Positions 16,317-25,045 are shown, counted from the stretch's first letter. The stretch is DNA of 64,000 bases from Candidatus Methylopumilus planktonicus (GCF_000981505.1 NZ_LN827929.1:1178001-1242000), one strand, 5' to 3'. The notes: a model not told the origin generated them from the letters alone. A program made the numbers and translations.

Positions 16317-18068
16317 TTAAGTTTTAGGGGGCGTTTTGGGTCTTTGGGTCAGGGTTTTAAGGTGCTCTTTTTCTTCATTTGTTAAGCTACTTAAAGGCTT
16401 GTCTTTTAAAGCGCTAAAATGGGCCTTCGTTTTAGACGCTTTACCTTGCTCAAGCAGGGTTTTTCTTGCCCCCTCAATTTCAGACTCAAAATGGATCTGG
16501 TCATCAAAGTGGGTCAGCTCTTCATTGACCAAATCCATCACCATATTATCTACCTGTGACCTTAGACCATGAAGGATTGAAGAAGGTTTCGATTCAGGTT
16601 GATTTAAGGCAATCTCTAAGACTTTTTTAAGTAAATCGTCTTCAAAAGATTCTGTTTGGGCCAAAACCAAGTCTTCGCTGATGGCGAGCTTAGGCTTTAG
16701 GATGAGAAGTAAAATAAATTGCCGTTTAACTGATGAAGGCAGTTTTCCCTTCGTTTTAAATTGTGCTTTATTAGATTGAAATTGAGGTTGCGCCACATGA
16801 AGTAATTGATCTATTTCTTTATCATTTAAATGTAGTAATTCCGCAAAGCGTTTTCGTAAAAGTAAGCTTAATTTAGGGGCCGTGATTTCTTTTAAGATAG
16901 GTTCTGCTTCATTTAAAAATTTTACTTTGTCTTCTTGGGTCGCTAAATGATTTTTTTCAGTTAAGTGCTGCATTAAGTATTGTGATAAAGGCATTGCATC
17001 CTGCATCATTGATTCAAAAGCTTCCTTGCTATGCAATCTAATAAAACTATCAGGATCATGTTCTTCAGGTAAAAATAAAAATTTCAAAACAACTTTATCA
17101 TTAAGGCTCGGTAGTGCATTTATCATGGCGCGCCACGCTGCTGCCTTACCTGCATTATCGCCATCAAAACAAAAAATAATCGTATCAGTTTGACGCATTA
17201 ATTTTTTAATATGGAATGCAGATGTGGCGGTACCCAATGTGGCAACCGCATGCATCACACCAAATTGCGCGAGACCTACGACATCCATATAACCTTCAAC
17301 TACAAGCACACAGCCTTTTTCACGAATCGCTCGACGCGCTGCAAAAAGACCATAGAGCTCTTGGCTCTTTTGAAAGAGCGGTGTTTCAGGTGAGTTGTAA
17401 TATTTAGGTGTATCTTCAGGATTAATCACACGCCCACCGAATCCAATAATTTCACCCTTCATATTATGAATAGGGAACATGATGCGATCTCGGAATCGAT
17501 CATAGCGTTTTCCTTGATCATTTTTTAAAACAAGACCTGCAATATTTAGCGCCTCATCATCATATTTTTTAAATACACTTTCTAAGTTTTGCCAACCTTC
17601 GGGGGCATATCCTAACTGAAATGTTTTAGCAATTTGTCCTGTAAGCCCACGTTTTTTTAAATACTCAATCGCGCGTTCTGATTTTTTTAACGCACTTTGA
17701 TAATACTGAGATGCAAGCTCTAAGGCTTCACCAAGCGCTAAATTTTTTTCTTTAACCTCGGGTGAAATTTTTTGTGAATCTTGCGGTACAGTGAGACCCA
17801 CTGATTTAGCGAGATCTTCTACCGCATCTACAAAGCTCATACCTTGATATTCGATTAAGAAACTTAAAACTGATCCATGCGCGCCGCAACCAAAGCAATG
17901 GTAAAACTGTTTTGAAGGGCTGACTGTAAATGAGGGTGACTTTTCTTGATGAAAAGGGCAACAAGCCACATAGTTACTACCGGCTTTTTTTAAAGGCACA
18001 CTTTTATCAATCACATCAATCACATCGACGCGATTTAAAAGTTCTTGGATGAATGACTCTGGAATCAT
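16317..18068 (-). CDS. dnaG: DNA primase DnaG
   Basis: A 583-residue bacterial primase. An N-terminal CHC2 zinc-binding domain has C37, H40, C58 and C61 (CPFHQEKSPSF, HCFGCGAHG). The RNA polymerase core follows (YGLFAARRAIREKG), with Toprim residues in VVEGYMDVVG and CFDGDNAGKAAA. The C-terminal part is the DnaB-interaction helical domain. It makes RNA primers at the replication fork. It lies downstream of yqeY behind a probable attenuating terminator and upstream of rpoD, as in the classical macromolecular-synthesis operon. Confidence 0.97.
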   Translation of the reverse strand: MIPESFIQELLNRVDVIDVIDKSVPLKKAGSNYVACCPFHQEKSPSFTVSPSKQFYHCFGCGAHGSVLSFLIEYQGMSFVDAVEDLAKSVGLTVPQDSQKISPEVKEKNLALGEALELASQYYQSALKKSERAIEYLKKRGLTGQIAKTFQLGYAPEGWQNLESVFKKYDDEALNIAGLVLKNDQGKRYDRFRDRIMFPIHNMKGEIIGFGGRVINPEDTPKYYNSPETPLFQKSQELYGLFAARRAIREKGCVLVVEGYMDVVGLAQFGVMHAVATLGTATSAFHIKKLMRQTDTIIFCFDGDNAGKAAAWRAMINALPSLNDKVVLKFLFLPEEHDPDSFIRLHSKEAFESMMQDAMPLSQYLMQHLTEKNHLATQEDKVKFLNEAEPILKEITAPKLSLLLRKRFAELLHLNDKEIDQLLHVAQPQFQSNKAQFKTKGKLPSSVKRQFILLLILKPKLAISEDLVLAQTESFEDDLLKKVLEIALNQPESKPSSILHGLRSQVDNMVMDLVNEELTHFDDQIHFESEIEGARKTLLEQGKASKTKAHFSALKDKPLSSLTNEEKEHLKTLTQRPKTPPKT

Positions 18069-18088
18069 ATGCGTTTAATCATAGCTTA

Positions 18089-18116
18089 AAAATAAAAAGG
18101 AGCCTTAAGCCCCTTC
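18089..18116 (-). terminator. Intrinsic terminator/attenuator between yqeY and dnaG
   Basis: On the minus strand AAGGGGC-TTAAG-GCTCCTT forms a 7-pair stem (one G-U) followed directly by a T-rich tract TTTATTTTT. It lies just before dnaG. In E. coli a terminator at the same operon position lowers dnaG and rpoD expression relative to rpsU; the same role is inferred here. Confidence 0.7.
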
Positions 18117-18155
18117 ATCATTTTTTTAAATTTTTATATTGAGTTTTTCGAAGGT

Positions 18156-18602
18156 TTATTGACCGAGCTTTTGTTTGATGAGGGCTGATAATTTACCCAT
18201 ATCTGCTCGACCGACTACTTGCGGTTTAACGATCGCCATCACTTGACCCATCTCTTTAATGCTTGTGGCGTTTGCAGATTTAATCGCGGCATCTAAAATG
18301 GCACTCACCTCCTCGTCACTAAGGGCTTGGGGAAGATAGCTTTGTAAGATCACCCCTTCAGCTTTTTCAACATCAGCTAAATCTTGTCTTTTTGCAGATT
18401 CATAGGCTTCAATGGAATCACGACGTTGCTTTAACATTTTTTCAATAACAGCCATGACATCTTGATCAGTCAATTCAATACGCTCATCGACTTCACGTTG
18501 TTTAATAGCTGATTGAAGAAGTCTAATCGTGCCAAGACGAACGACATCTTTAGCGCGCATAGCATCCTTCATGTCCTCAGTAATTTTTACTTTTAAGGAC
18601 AT
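18156..18602 (-). CDS. yqeY: GatB/YqeY domain-containing protein
   Basis: A 148-residue protein composed of the YqeY/GatB C-terminal-like helical domain (EDMKDAMRAKDVVRLGTIRLLQSAIKQ..., LKQRRDSIEAYESAKRQDLAD, QSYLPQALSDEE). This domain in GatB contacts tRNA; the free-standing form has no settled function. It sits between rpsU and dnaG, 10 bases after rpsU, a position seen in many betaproteobacteria, so it is co-expressed with translation and replication genes. Confidence 0.9.
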   Translation of the reverse strand: MSLKVKITEDMKDAMRAKDVVRLGTIRLLQSAIKQREVDERIELTDQDVMAVIEKMLKQRRDSIEAYESAKRQDLADVEKAEGVILQSYLPQALSDEEVSAILDAAIKSANATSIKEMGQVMAIVKPQVVGRADMGKLSALIKQKLGQ

Positions 18603-18612
18603 CTTGAAAAAA

Positions 18613-18825
18613 TTAGAATAATTTGGGGGGGAGCATTTGATTGCGAAGACGACGGTACTGACGCTTCACTGCGGCGGCAGCTTTACGTTTACGTTCCCAC
18701 GTTGGCTTCTCATAGAACTCACGCGCACGTAAGTCGTTGATAAGACCGGTTTTCTCAATTAAGCGCTTGAAACGACGAAGTGCTACGTCGAATGGCTCGT
18801 TTTCTTTTACACGTACTGTTGACAT
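18613..18825 (-). CDS. rpsU: 30S ribosomal protein S21
   Basis: A 70-residue S21 of standard length: VKENEPFDVALRRFKRLIEKTG, EFYEKPTWERKRKAAAAVKRQ and a basic C-terminus. S21 helps mRNA binding at initiation. It heads the rpsU-yqeY-dnaG-rpoD operon and is divergent from tsaD. Confidence 0.97.
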   Translation of the reverse strand: MSTVRVKENEPFDVALRRFKRLIEKTGLINDLRAREFYEKPTWERKRKAAAAVKRQYRRLRNQMLPPKLF

Positions 18826-18945
18826 TAAACTCTCTTATTTTAAATAATGCGTTTTTGTGTGTGTTTTCCCAAATAGAATTTCGGAAAAGCCCGTTATTTT
18901 AATGCTAATCTACTCATTTATCAATCTTTTTTGAGCCTTAAACCC

Positions 18946-19944
18946 ATGTTGGTACTTGGTATTGAAACTTCCTGTGACGAGACTGGACTCGCCCTTTTTG
19001 ATAATGAAAAAGGTCTTTTAGGTCATGTCCTTCACTCTCAGGTCGACCTTCATGAAGCTTATGGTGGGGTAGTTCCCGAATTGGCGTCGCGAGACCATAT
19101 TAGGCTTATTTTACCCCTACTTGAAAGTCTTTTTAAAAAGACGGGAGTTAAAAAAGAGGATGTGGATGCGATTGCTTATACGCAAGGACCAGGTCTATCT
19201 GGGGCTTTATTGGTCGGAAGTTCGCTCGCTGAAGCGCTAGCTTTTTCACTTCAAATCCCTACGATCCCGATCCATCATCTAGAGGGTCATTTATTAGCCC
19301 CCTTATTAGAAGGAGATCCACCCACTTTTCCTTTTTTAGCCCTTTTAGTTTCTGGCGGTCACACACAAATTATCCATGTGAAAAAAATCGGACAATACGA
19401 AATTATTGGCGACACTTTGGATGATGCCGCAGGGGAAGCTTTTGATAAAACAGCGCAATTATTAGGCTTAGGTTATCCAGGCGGATTAGCCTTGTCACTT
19501 TTAGCTGAAAAAGGAAAGCCTCGTTTTGATTTACCAAGACCGCTCATGCATAGCAAAGATTTAAATTTTAGTTTTAGTGGATTAAAGACGGCAGTGTTAC
19601 ATTTAATCCGCGCACAGGAATATCTAACAGATGAAATCAAAGCTGATATTGCTTTTGCATTCCAGGAAGCGATCACTGATGTCTTAACTAAAAAATGTCT
19701 CATAGGGCTCGATCAAACACACTTAAAAAATCTGATCGTATCAGGCGGTGTTGGAGCTAATAAGCAATTGCGACAAAAATTAAAAACTGAATTATCTAAA
19801 AAAAATTATGAAGTCTTTTTTCCGCGCTTAGAATTTTGCACAGACAATGGCGCCATGATTGCATTTACAGGTGCGATGCGATTAAAAACTTCTTTAAAAT
19901 CTGATCTTAGATTTGCAGTGAAACCAAGGTGGCAACTCGCTTAA
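18946..19944 (+). CDS. tsaD: tRNA N6-threonylcarbamoyladenosine (t6A) synthase subunit TsaD
   Basis: A 332-residue ASKHA-fold protein. The start MLVLGIETSCDETGLAL is the family's usual N-terminus, so the ATG at 18946 is preferred over an in-frame TTG 15 bases upstream. The metal-binding H-x3-H is in HHLEGH, VSGGHTQ binds nucleotide, and IVSGGVGANKQLR and CTDNGAMIA are conserved. With TsaB/TsaE it transfers threonylcarbamoyl to A37 of ANN-decoding tRNAs. It is divergent from rpsU, as in E. coli. Confidence 0.96.
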   Translation: MLVLGIETSCDETGLALFDNEKGLLGHVLHSQVDLHEAYGGVVPELASRDHIRLILPLLESLFKKTGVKKEDVDAIAYTQGPGLSGALLVGSSLAEALAFSLQIPTIPIHHLEGHLLAPLLEGDPPTFPFLALLVSGGHTQIIHVKKIGQYEIIGDTLDDAAGEAFDKTAQLLGLGYPGGLALSLLAEKGKPRFDLPRPLMHSKDLNFSFSGLKTAVLHLIRAQEYLTDEIKADIAFAFQEAITDVLTKKCLIGLDQTHLKNLIVSGGVGANKQLRQKLKTELSKKNYEVFFPRLEFCTDNGAMIAFTGAMRLKTSLKSDLRFAVKPRWQLA

Positions 19945-19949
19945 AAAAA

Positions 19950-20540
19950 TTATTTCTTATCCTTAAAGCTTGATTCGGTGCCATTGATTAAGCGTTTAAG
20001 ATTATCAATATGACGAAGAATTAAAATGAGAGCAATGATGGATGAAGCAATCAATTGATAAAAATCAATCTCATAAAAAAAGCCAATCACAGGGGATAAG
20101 CTTCCAGCAATGATGGCCGCCAAAGACGAATAACGCCAGATCATAAACACACCGAACCATATAGCCAAGACAGTGAATCCCATTACCCACGAAAACATAA
20201 AGAGAATACCTGCAGCCGTTGCTACACCCTTGCCACCTTTGAAACCATAATAGATAGGAAAAATATGTCCTAGGAGTGTGGCAATCGCAACGAGCGCTAC
20301 CATCAGCGGAGATAATTCAAAATATTGCGCTAAGCCAACTGTCAATGTGCCTTTAAGCGCATCGCCTAATAGAGTTAATAAAGCGGCTAATTTTTTCCCT
20401 GTTCTTAAGACATTCGTCGCTCCTGGATTTTTAGAGCCTATGGTTCGAGGATCAGGTAGAGAAAATAAATGACTCATCACGATGCCAAATGAAATGGCGC
20501 CGATCAGATAACTAAAAAGAATGTAAATCACGTTCATCAT
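19950..20540 (-). CDS. plsY: Glycerol-3-phosphate acyltransferase PlsY
   Basis: A 196-residue membrane protein with PlsY motifs: SHLFSLPDPRTIGSKNPGATNVLRTG (positions ~24-49), GDALKG, and HIFPIYYGFKGGKGVATAAG (~92-111). There are about five membrane helices. It acylates glycerol-3-phosphate with acyl-phosphate, the first step of phospholipid synthesis. Two adjacent ATGs can start it. It ends 5 bases from the convergent tsaD and is divergent from folB. Confidence 0.95.
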   Translation of the reverse strand: MMNVIYILFSYLIGAISFGIVMSHLFSLPDPRTIGSKNPGATNVLRTGKKLAALLTLLGDALKGTLTVGLAQYFELSPLMVALVAIATLLGHIFPIYYGFKGGKGVATAAGILFMFSWVMGFTVLAIWFGVFMIWRYSSLAAIIAGSLSPVIGFFYEIDFYQLIASSIIALILILRHIDNLKRLINGTESSFKDKK

Positions 20541-20592
20541 TTGAAAATCACTTTATAATGAAAGCTCTATTTTACAATTTTTTGAAGCACTC

Positions 20593-20955
20593 ATGACGGC
20601 CCCACTTATTTTTATAGAAGAGATGAAAGTTGAAACTATTATTGGCGTTTCGGATTGGGAACGCGCACTCCCTCAAATACTGTTGGTCGATCTTGAAATG
20701 GCGCTACCACAAATCACTTCAACGACTTCCGATTTAGTTGGAGATACCATTGATTACGCAATGGTTGCTGAGCGCATTAAATCTATCACATCAAGTCACA
20801 CGTTTAAACTTCTAGAGCCTTTAGCTCATCTCATTATTGAAACATTAGAAAAAGAATTTAAGTCGCCTTGGTTGAAACTGAAAATTTCAAAACCGCACAT
20901 CTTGCCTCAAGTGAAAGCGCTGGGCGTGATCTTTGAAAAAGGGAGTCGCCCTTAA
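20593..20955 (+). CDS. folB: Dihydroneopterin aldolase FolB
   Basis: A 120-residue protein of standard FolB size: FIEEMKVETIIGVSDWERALPQ near the start, DTIDYAMVAERI, and HTFKLLEPLAHLIIETL with the catalytic region, ending LKISKPHILP. It cleaves dihydroneopterin in folate synthesis. Its last 4 bases overlap the convergent xerD gene. Confidence 0.93.
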   Translation: MTAPLIFIEEMKVETIIGVSDWERALPQILLVDLEMALPQITSTTSDLVGDTIDYAMVAERIKSITSSHTFKLLEPLAHLIIETLEKEFKSPWLKLKISKPHILPQVKALGVIFEKGSRP

Positions 20956-21875
20956 CCCCTCGGGTGATGTGTTTCGTGAAGTTTCTTTAAGCGCTCGCGT
21001 GCCACATGGGTATAAATTTGTGTCGTTGAAATATCTGCATGTCCCAATAGCATTTGAACGACTCTTAAATCTGCGCCATGATTAAGTAAGTGTGTAGCAA
21101 ATGCATGTCGCAACACATGCGGAGACAATGTTTTTTGAATGCCTGCGATCAATGCGTAGCGTTTAATTAAATGCCAAAACGATTGGCGCGTCATACATTC
21201 TCCGCGATGTGTGACAAACAAATCATCCGACATATGTTGATTAAGAATATGAGATCTTCCTTCTTTTAAATAGCGATCAATCCATTCGACAGCCACTTCG
21301 CCCATGGGAACTAGTCTTGTTTTACTACCCTTCCCTGTGACGCGAATCACGCCATCACTTAAACTCACTTCAGTCACTCTTAAGCTAATGAGTTCTGTGA
21401 CGCGTAAACCGCACGCATAAAGAAGTTCTAACATCGCACGATCACGAAGACCCAAAGGTGTTTCAATCTCAGGCGCTTTTAAAAGAGATTCCACCTCAGT
21501 TTCATTCAAACTTTTAGGTAGTGATTTCGGTAATTTCGGCGCTTCAATATGAAGGGTAGGATCTTCATTTATATGAAACTCACGTAAGTGGAAACGATAG
21601 AAACGTCTAAGTGTTGCGATCAATCTTGAAATGCTTCTCGCTTTGACATGACTAAATTTATTGGCAAGATAAGCTTGAATATCACTTTGATTAGCCTCCA
21701 ATAATATTTTTTTAATATTTCCATTTAAAAATTCGGAGAACTGCATTAAATCAAAACGATAACTCTCTAAAGTATTTTTAGCTAAACCGTCTTCAAGCCA
21801 TAGATGATCAATGAATTGATCGATGACTTTTTTTTCGTCATCAGAAATAACAATGGGATCTCGTGTCTTTTTCAT
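20952..21875 (-). CDS. xerD: Site-specific tyrosine recombinase XerD
   Basis: A 307-residue tyrosine recombinase: an N-terminal SAM-like core-binding domain (LWLEDGLAKNTLESYRFDL), then catalytic residues in ACGLRVTELISL (R), HVLRHAFATHLLNHGADL (HxxR), LLGHADISTTQIYTHV (H and Tyr nucleophile). The C-terminus LKKLHETHHPRG is characteristic of XerD rather than XerC. With XerC it resolves chromosome dimers at dif. It is flanked by the rplS terminator upstream. Confidence 0.95.
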   Translation of the reverse strand: MKKTRDPIVISDDEKKVIDQFIDHLWLEDGLAKNTLESYRFDLMQFSEFLNGNIKKILLEANQSDIQAYLANKFSHVKARSISRLIATLRRFYRFHLREFHINEDPTLHIEAPKLPKSLPKSLNETEVESLLKAPEIETPLGLRDRAMLELLYACGLRVTELISLRVTEVSLSDGVIRVTGKGSKTRLVPMGEVAVEWIDRYLKEGRSHILNQHMSDDLFVTHRGECMTRQSFWHLIKRYALIAGIQKTLSPHVLRHAFATHLLNHGADLRVVQMLLGHADISTTQIYTHVARERLKKLHETHHPRG

Positions 21876-21900
21876 GAATATAAAAAGATTAGCACAAATA

Positions 21901-21928
21901 AAAAAGCCCCGCTTTAACGGGGCTTTTT
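21901..21928 (-). terminator. Intrinsic terminator after rplS
   Basis: A perfect GC-rich hairpin AAAAAGCCCCG-CTTTAA-CGGGGCTTTTT with A/T flanks lies immediately after the rplS stop codon. It ends the rpsP-rimM-trmD-rplS operon and separates it from xerD. Confidence 0.93.
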
Positions 21929-21931
21929 AAA

Positions 21932-22378
21932 TTACTCAGCTGCCTTATCGGGAGCTGCCTCAGGCGCTGCCGCCTTAGGTGTTTCTGTTTTTGGAATATC
22001 TTGAATAATTTCTTTTTCGCGTGCATCTAATTTTTCACGGATACGCGCAGATTTACCTGAACGTTCACGTAAGTAATAAAGTTTTGCACGGCGTACATCA
22101 CCGCGACGCTTTAATTCGATCGATGCGATGAGTGGAGAATAAGTTTGGAATGTGCGCTCAACACCTTCACCTGATGAAATCTTTCTCACAGTGAATGCTG
22201 AATTAAGCCCGCGATTTCTTTTTGAAATCACAACACCTTCGTAAAGCTGTACACGTTTTCTTGTACCTTCAACTACATTTACACCCACTACGACTGTGTC
22301 GCCTGGTGCAAAGTTGGGGATGGTTTTACCTAGACGAGCAATTTCTTCTTGCTCTAATAATTGAATAATATCTGCCAT
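21932..22378 (-). CDS. rplS: 50S ribosomal protein L19 with Ala/Pro-rich tail
   Basis: A 148-residue L19. The core is complete (PNFAPGDTVVVGVNVVEGTRKR, YEGVVISKRNRGLNSAFTVRK, RRGDVRRAKLYYLRERSGK), and about 20 residues of TPKAAAPEAAPDKAAE-type tail extend past the normal end. L19 lies at the 30S-50S interface. It is last in the rpsP operon. The tail resembles, in miniature, the long tail on S16 from the same operon. Confidence 0.96.
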   Translation of the reverse strand: MADIIQLLEQEEIARLGKTIPNFAPGDTVVVGVNVVEGTRKRVQLYEGVVISKRNRGLNSAFTVRKISSGEGVERTFQTYSPLIASIELKRRGDVRRAKLYYLRERSGKSARIREKLDAREKEIIQDIPKTETPKAAAPEAAPDKAAE

Positions 22379-22394
22379 AATCCGTTCCTTTTAG

Positions 22395-23162
22395 TTATAT
22401 AGAGTCTTGTTCCTGCTTATCAATTTCTTGAAGCAGCCGAGTCTCTTCTTTAGTCAACAGCCTTGCGGCTAACAAATCAGGTCGTTTGACCTTGGTTAAC
22501 GCTAACGATTGCTGTAATCGCCAGGCGCTAATTCTAGCATGGTTACCCGACAATAATACATCCGGAACCCTGGATCCTTCATACACCTCAGGTCTCGTAT
22601 AGTGAGGGCAATCAAGTAAGCCATTCACAAACGAATCCTCAATAGCTGAGTTATCATCACCTAACACCCCTGGTAGCTGCCTAATAATGGCATCCATCAC
22701 CACCATGGTGGGCAATTCTCCCCCACTTAATACGTAGTCCCCAATTGAAATTTCTTCATCAACACTACTTTCAATCAGTCGCTCATCAACCCCTTCATAA
22801 CGACTCGCTAAAAAAATGAGCCCTGAAGCTTTTGACAATTCCATTACTTTTTGATGTGTGAGTGGCAATCCTCTTGGGGATAAATGAATCACTCGCACAT
22901 CTTGAATACCTTTATTCATTTGCGCTTTTTTAGCCGCATCGATCGCCTTCTTTAAAGGCTCAATCATCATCAGCATGCCAGGGCCGCCGCCATAAGGCCT
23001 ATCATCCACTGTACGATGTGTATCACTCGTAAAATCTCTTGGATTCCATAACGTTAAATCTACAAACGCTTCATGAAATGCGCGAGAGGTAATACCGAAA
23101 TCCTTTAATGCTTGAAACATCTCAGGAAAAAGTGTCACCACATCAAAAGATAAAGGTTTCAT
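22395..23162 (-). CDS. trmD: tRNA (guanine-37-N1)-methyltransferase TrmD
   Basis: A 255-residue SPOUT methyltransferase. It begins FDVVTLFPEMFQALKDFGI and contains PYGGGPGMLM, LSPRGLPLTHQ, SRYEGVDERLIES and EISIGDYVLSGGELP, which form the trefoil-knot SAM site. It methylates G37 next to the anticodon to prevent frameshifting. It directly follows rimM with no gap and precedes rplS by 16 bases. Confidence 0.97.
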   Translation of the reverse strand: MKPLSFDVVTLFPEMFQALKDFGITSRAFHEAFVDLTLWNPRDFTSDTHRTVDDRPYGGGPGMLMMIEPLKKAIDAAKKAQMNKGIQDVRVIHLSPRGLPLTHQKVMELSKASGLIFLASRYEGVDERLIESSVDEEISIGDYVLSGGELPTMVVMDAIIRQLPGVLGDDNSAIEDSFVNGLLDCPHYTRPEVYEGSRVPDVLLSGNHARISAWRLQQSLALTKVKRPDLLAARLLTKEETRLLQEIDKQEQDSI

Positions 23163-23666
23163 TTAAAAATCTTTATCCCAGTCGACTTCAATTTCTTTTT
23201 TTTCCATATCCACATTTAAAATTACATGAGGAATAAAAGGGATTAAATACTCTTTGTCGCCCTTAACGACTAAGACATCGTTCGCTCCTGTTTCCAGAAA
23301 AGTTTGAACAACACCTAAATGTTCTTGTTTCTGGTTGATGACGGCATGTCCCATCAAATCATTCCAGTAATATTCGCCTTTTTCTAAGGCGGGTAACTCA
23401 TGCTTGGGTATTAAAATTGTTTTATTTCTTAACCCAAATGCTGCATCTCGATCATCGATATTTACTAACTTAGCAACGATACTATTGCCGTGTATTTTTG
23501 ATGTTTCGATCGGATAACTTATGGATGATTTTTCATCCCCAATAAGCCACTCTTTTTTGTTCAGAAGTTGATTGATATCTACCGTGAAGGGCTGGATCTT
23601 GATCCAACCTTTGACACCATATGGCCCACTGATGCGTGCCATGATAAATTTTTCACTCTCAGTCAT
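23163..23666 (-). CDS. rimM: Ribosome maturation factor RimM
   Basis: A 167-residue RimM: an N-terminal beta-barrel (MARISGPYGVKGWIKIQPF) and a C-terminal PRC barrel (YYWNDLMGHAVINQKQEHLG, NDVLVVKGDKEYLIPFIPHV). It assists 30S head assembly by binding S19. Standard position between rpsP and trmD; it is 30 bases after rpsP. Confidence 0.95.
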   Translation of the reverse strand: MTESEKFIMARISGPYGVKGWIKIQPFTVDINQLLNKKEWLIGDEKSSISYPIETSKIHGNSIVAKLVNIDDRDAAFGLRNKTILIPKHELPALEKGEYYWNDLMGHAVINQKQEHLGVVQTFLETGANDVLVVKGDKEYLIPFIPHVILNVDMEKKEIEVDWDKDF

Positions 23667-23696
23667 ATCACTTGTATCAACAAGTGAATCAAAACA

Positions 23697-24257
23697 TTAA
23701 GCGCTTTCAGCTGGTGGTTCAGTCGCCTCTGCTGGAGCTTCTTCAGGAGCTACTGCTTCTGTTGGAGTTGCTTCAGGAGCTGCTGCTTCTGGGGCTGCCT
23801 CAACTGGAGCTGCATCTGTGGTTACTTCAGGAGCTGCTGCTTCTGCAGGAGCCGCCTCAGGTGCAGGTGCAGCTGCTGCTGCCTTAGCTTTTTCTTCCGC
23901 TTCTTTAGCGTCCATCGCTACTTTTAATTCTTCAGCTTTCTTAGCAGCTTCTTTAGCTTTTCTCACCTCTACTTTATCTGCATCTTTTTTCTTTAAAGCC
24001 ACAATTGCCTCTGGGCCTTTTGCATGAAGCTTAACTAAACGATTCACTGAATCTGAAAGGAGTGCGCCATGACCTTTCCAATGCGTCACACGTTCGTTAT
24101 CAATACGAAGTGCTTCGGTGCCAATCTTAGCCATTGGGTTATAAAAACCAATACGCTCAATAAAGCGTCCGTCGCGGCGATTTCTTGAATCTGCCACTAC
24201 TACATTGTAAAAAGGGGTCTTTTTTGAACCGCCTCTAGAAAGTCGAATAATTACCAT
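23697..24257 (-). CDS. rpsP: 30S ribosomal protein S16 with a ~100-residue Ala/Pro/Glu tail
   Basis: Residues 1-82 are a normal S16 (MVIIRLSRGGSKKTPFYNVVVADSRNRR..., GFYNPMA). The protein is 186 residues, about twice the family length. From ~87 a Lys/Ala/Glu-rich helix-like stretch passes into a low-complexity tail of repeated AAPEA/EAAP/TEA units ending ESA. The tail is strongly acidic and GC-richer than the surrounding DNA. No gene follows in that frame, so it is a genuine extension of the ORF. First gene of the operon with a good promoter upstream. Confidence 0.95.
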   Translation of the reverse strand: MVIIRLSRGGSKKTPFYNVVVADSRNRRDGRFIERIGFYNPMAKIGTEALRIDNERVTHWKGHGALLSDSVNRLVKLHAKGPEAIVALKKKDADKVEVRKAKEAAKKAEELKVAMDAKEAEEKAKAAAAAPAPEAAPAEAAAPEVTTDAAPVEAAPEAAAPEATPTEAVAPEEAPAEATEPPAESA

Positions 24258-24304
24258 AATTTACACTCTTCAATTAGTTAAAAATTTTCTTAAGAAAGGG
24301 GCGG

Positions 24305-24334
24305 ATTTTACGCTATTTTTGGCATATTTGGCAA
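24305..24334 (-). promoter_or_regulatory. Sigma-70 promoter for the rpsP operon
   Basis: On the minus strand: -35 TTGCCA, 18-base spacer, -10 TAAAAT, in the 119-base gap between queC and rpsP and about 48 bases before the rpsP start. The match is clear; activity is inferred. Confidence 0.6.
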
Positions 24335-24376
24335 GCACAATCACTTTAAAGACAAGAATTTAAAGTCTCTTTTAGT

Positions 24377-25045
24377 CTATTGGTAAGAGGTGGGATCATC
24401 AACCCCAGCCGCTTTAAAGCCGTTTTGTCTTAAGCGACAAGAATCGCAGACGCCACATGCATAGCCATCTTGATCAGCCTGATAGCACGAAACAGTTAAC
24501 CCGTAATCCACACCTAATTTCATGCCCTGAAGAATAATGGCTTCTTTGGATAGATGAATCAACGGGGTGTGAAGATGAATATTTTGGCCTTCTACACCCG
24601 ATTTAGTCCCTAAATTAGCCATTTTCTGAAATTGTGCAATGTATTCCGGCCTGCAATCAGGGTAACCTGAATAATCGACGGCATTAACCCCTATAAAAAT
24701 ATCATGCGCACCAATGACCTCTGCCCAACCTAGCGCCAAGGTGAGCATTAAAGTATTCCGCGCAGGCACATAAGTAATCGGGATATGAGAAGTTAATTCA
24801 GTTGGCATTTTTAAATCAGGATTAGTAAGAGCAGAAGTGAGCATCCAACTTAAATCCATCTCCACCGTTTTATGATCTTTCACTTTAAACAGCAAAGCGA
24901 TTTTTTTAGCAGCATCGAGTTCTGCAATATGGCGCTGGTGATAATTAACACTCAAGGCATAACATTCATAACCTTCGCTTTTCGCAATCGCTAAGGTAGT
25001 GGCTGAATCAAGGCCCCCTGATAAGAGAACTACGGCTTTAGACAC
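24377..25045 (-). CDS. queC: 7-cyano-7-deazaguanine synthase QueC
   Basis: A 222-residue ATP-dependent amidoligase from the GTG start at 25045, which begins (V)SKAVVLLSGGLDSATT, the usual QueC N-terminus with the PP-loop SGGLDS. A GGGGAG ribosome site lies 9 bases upstream; an ATG at 25096 would add 17 unrelated residues inside queE. The C-terminal zinc site is CYQADQDGYACGVCDSC. It makes preQ0 for queuosine. It overlaps queE by 8 bases. Confidence 0.95.
   Translation of the reverse strand: MSKAVVLLSGGLDSATTLAIAKSEGYECYALSVNYHQRHIAELDAAKKIALLFKVKDHKTVEMDLSWMLTSALTNPDLKMPTELTSHIPITYVPARNTLMLTLALGWAEVIGAHDIFIGVNAVDYSGYPDCRPEYIAQFQKMANLGTKSGVEGQNIHLHTPLIHLSKEAIILQGMKLGVDYGLTVSCYQADQDGYACGVCDSCRLRQNGFKAAGVDDPTSYQ

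Noticed and set aside
20952..21875. XerD as a phage or island integrase
   Set aside because: Its C-terminus, length and setting match the housekeeping XerD; no attachment sites or phage genes are nearby.
23672..24027. Leu-, Ser- and Ala-rich open frames antisense to rpsP
   Set aside because: They mirror the repetitive Ala/Pro/Glu codons of the S16 tail on the other strand and have no homology or ribosome sites.
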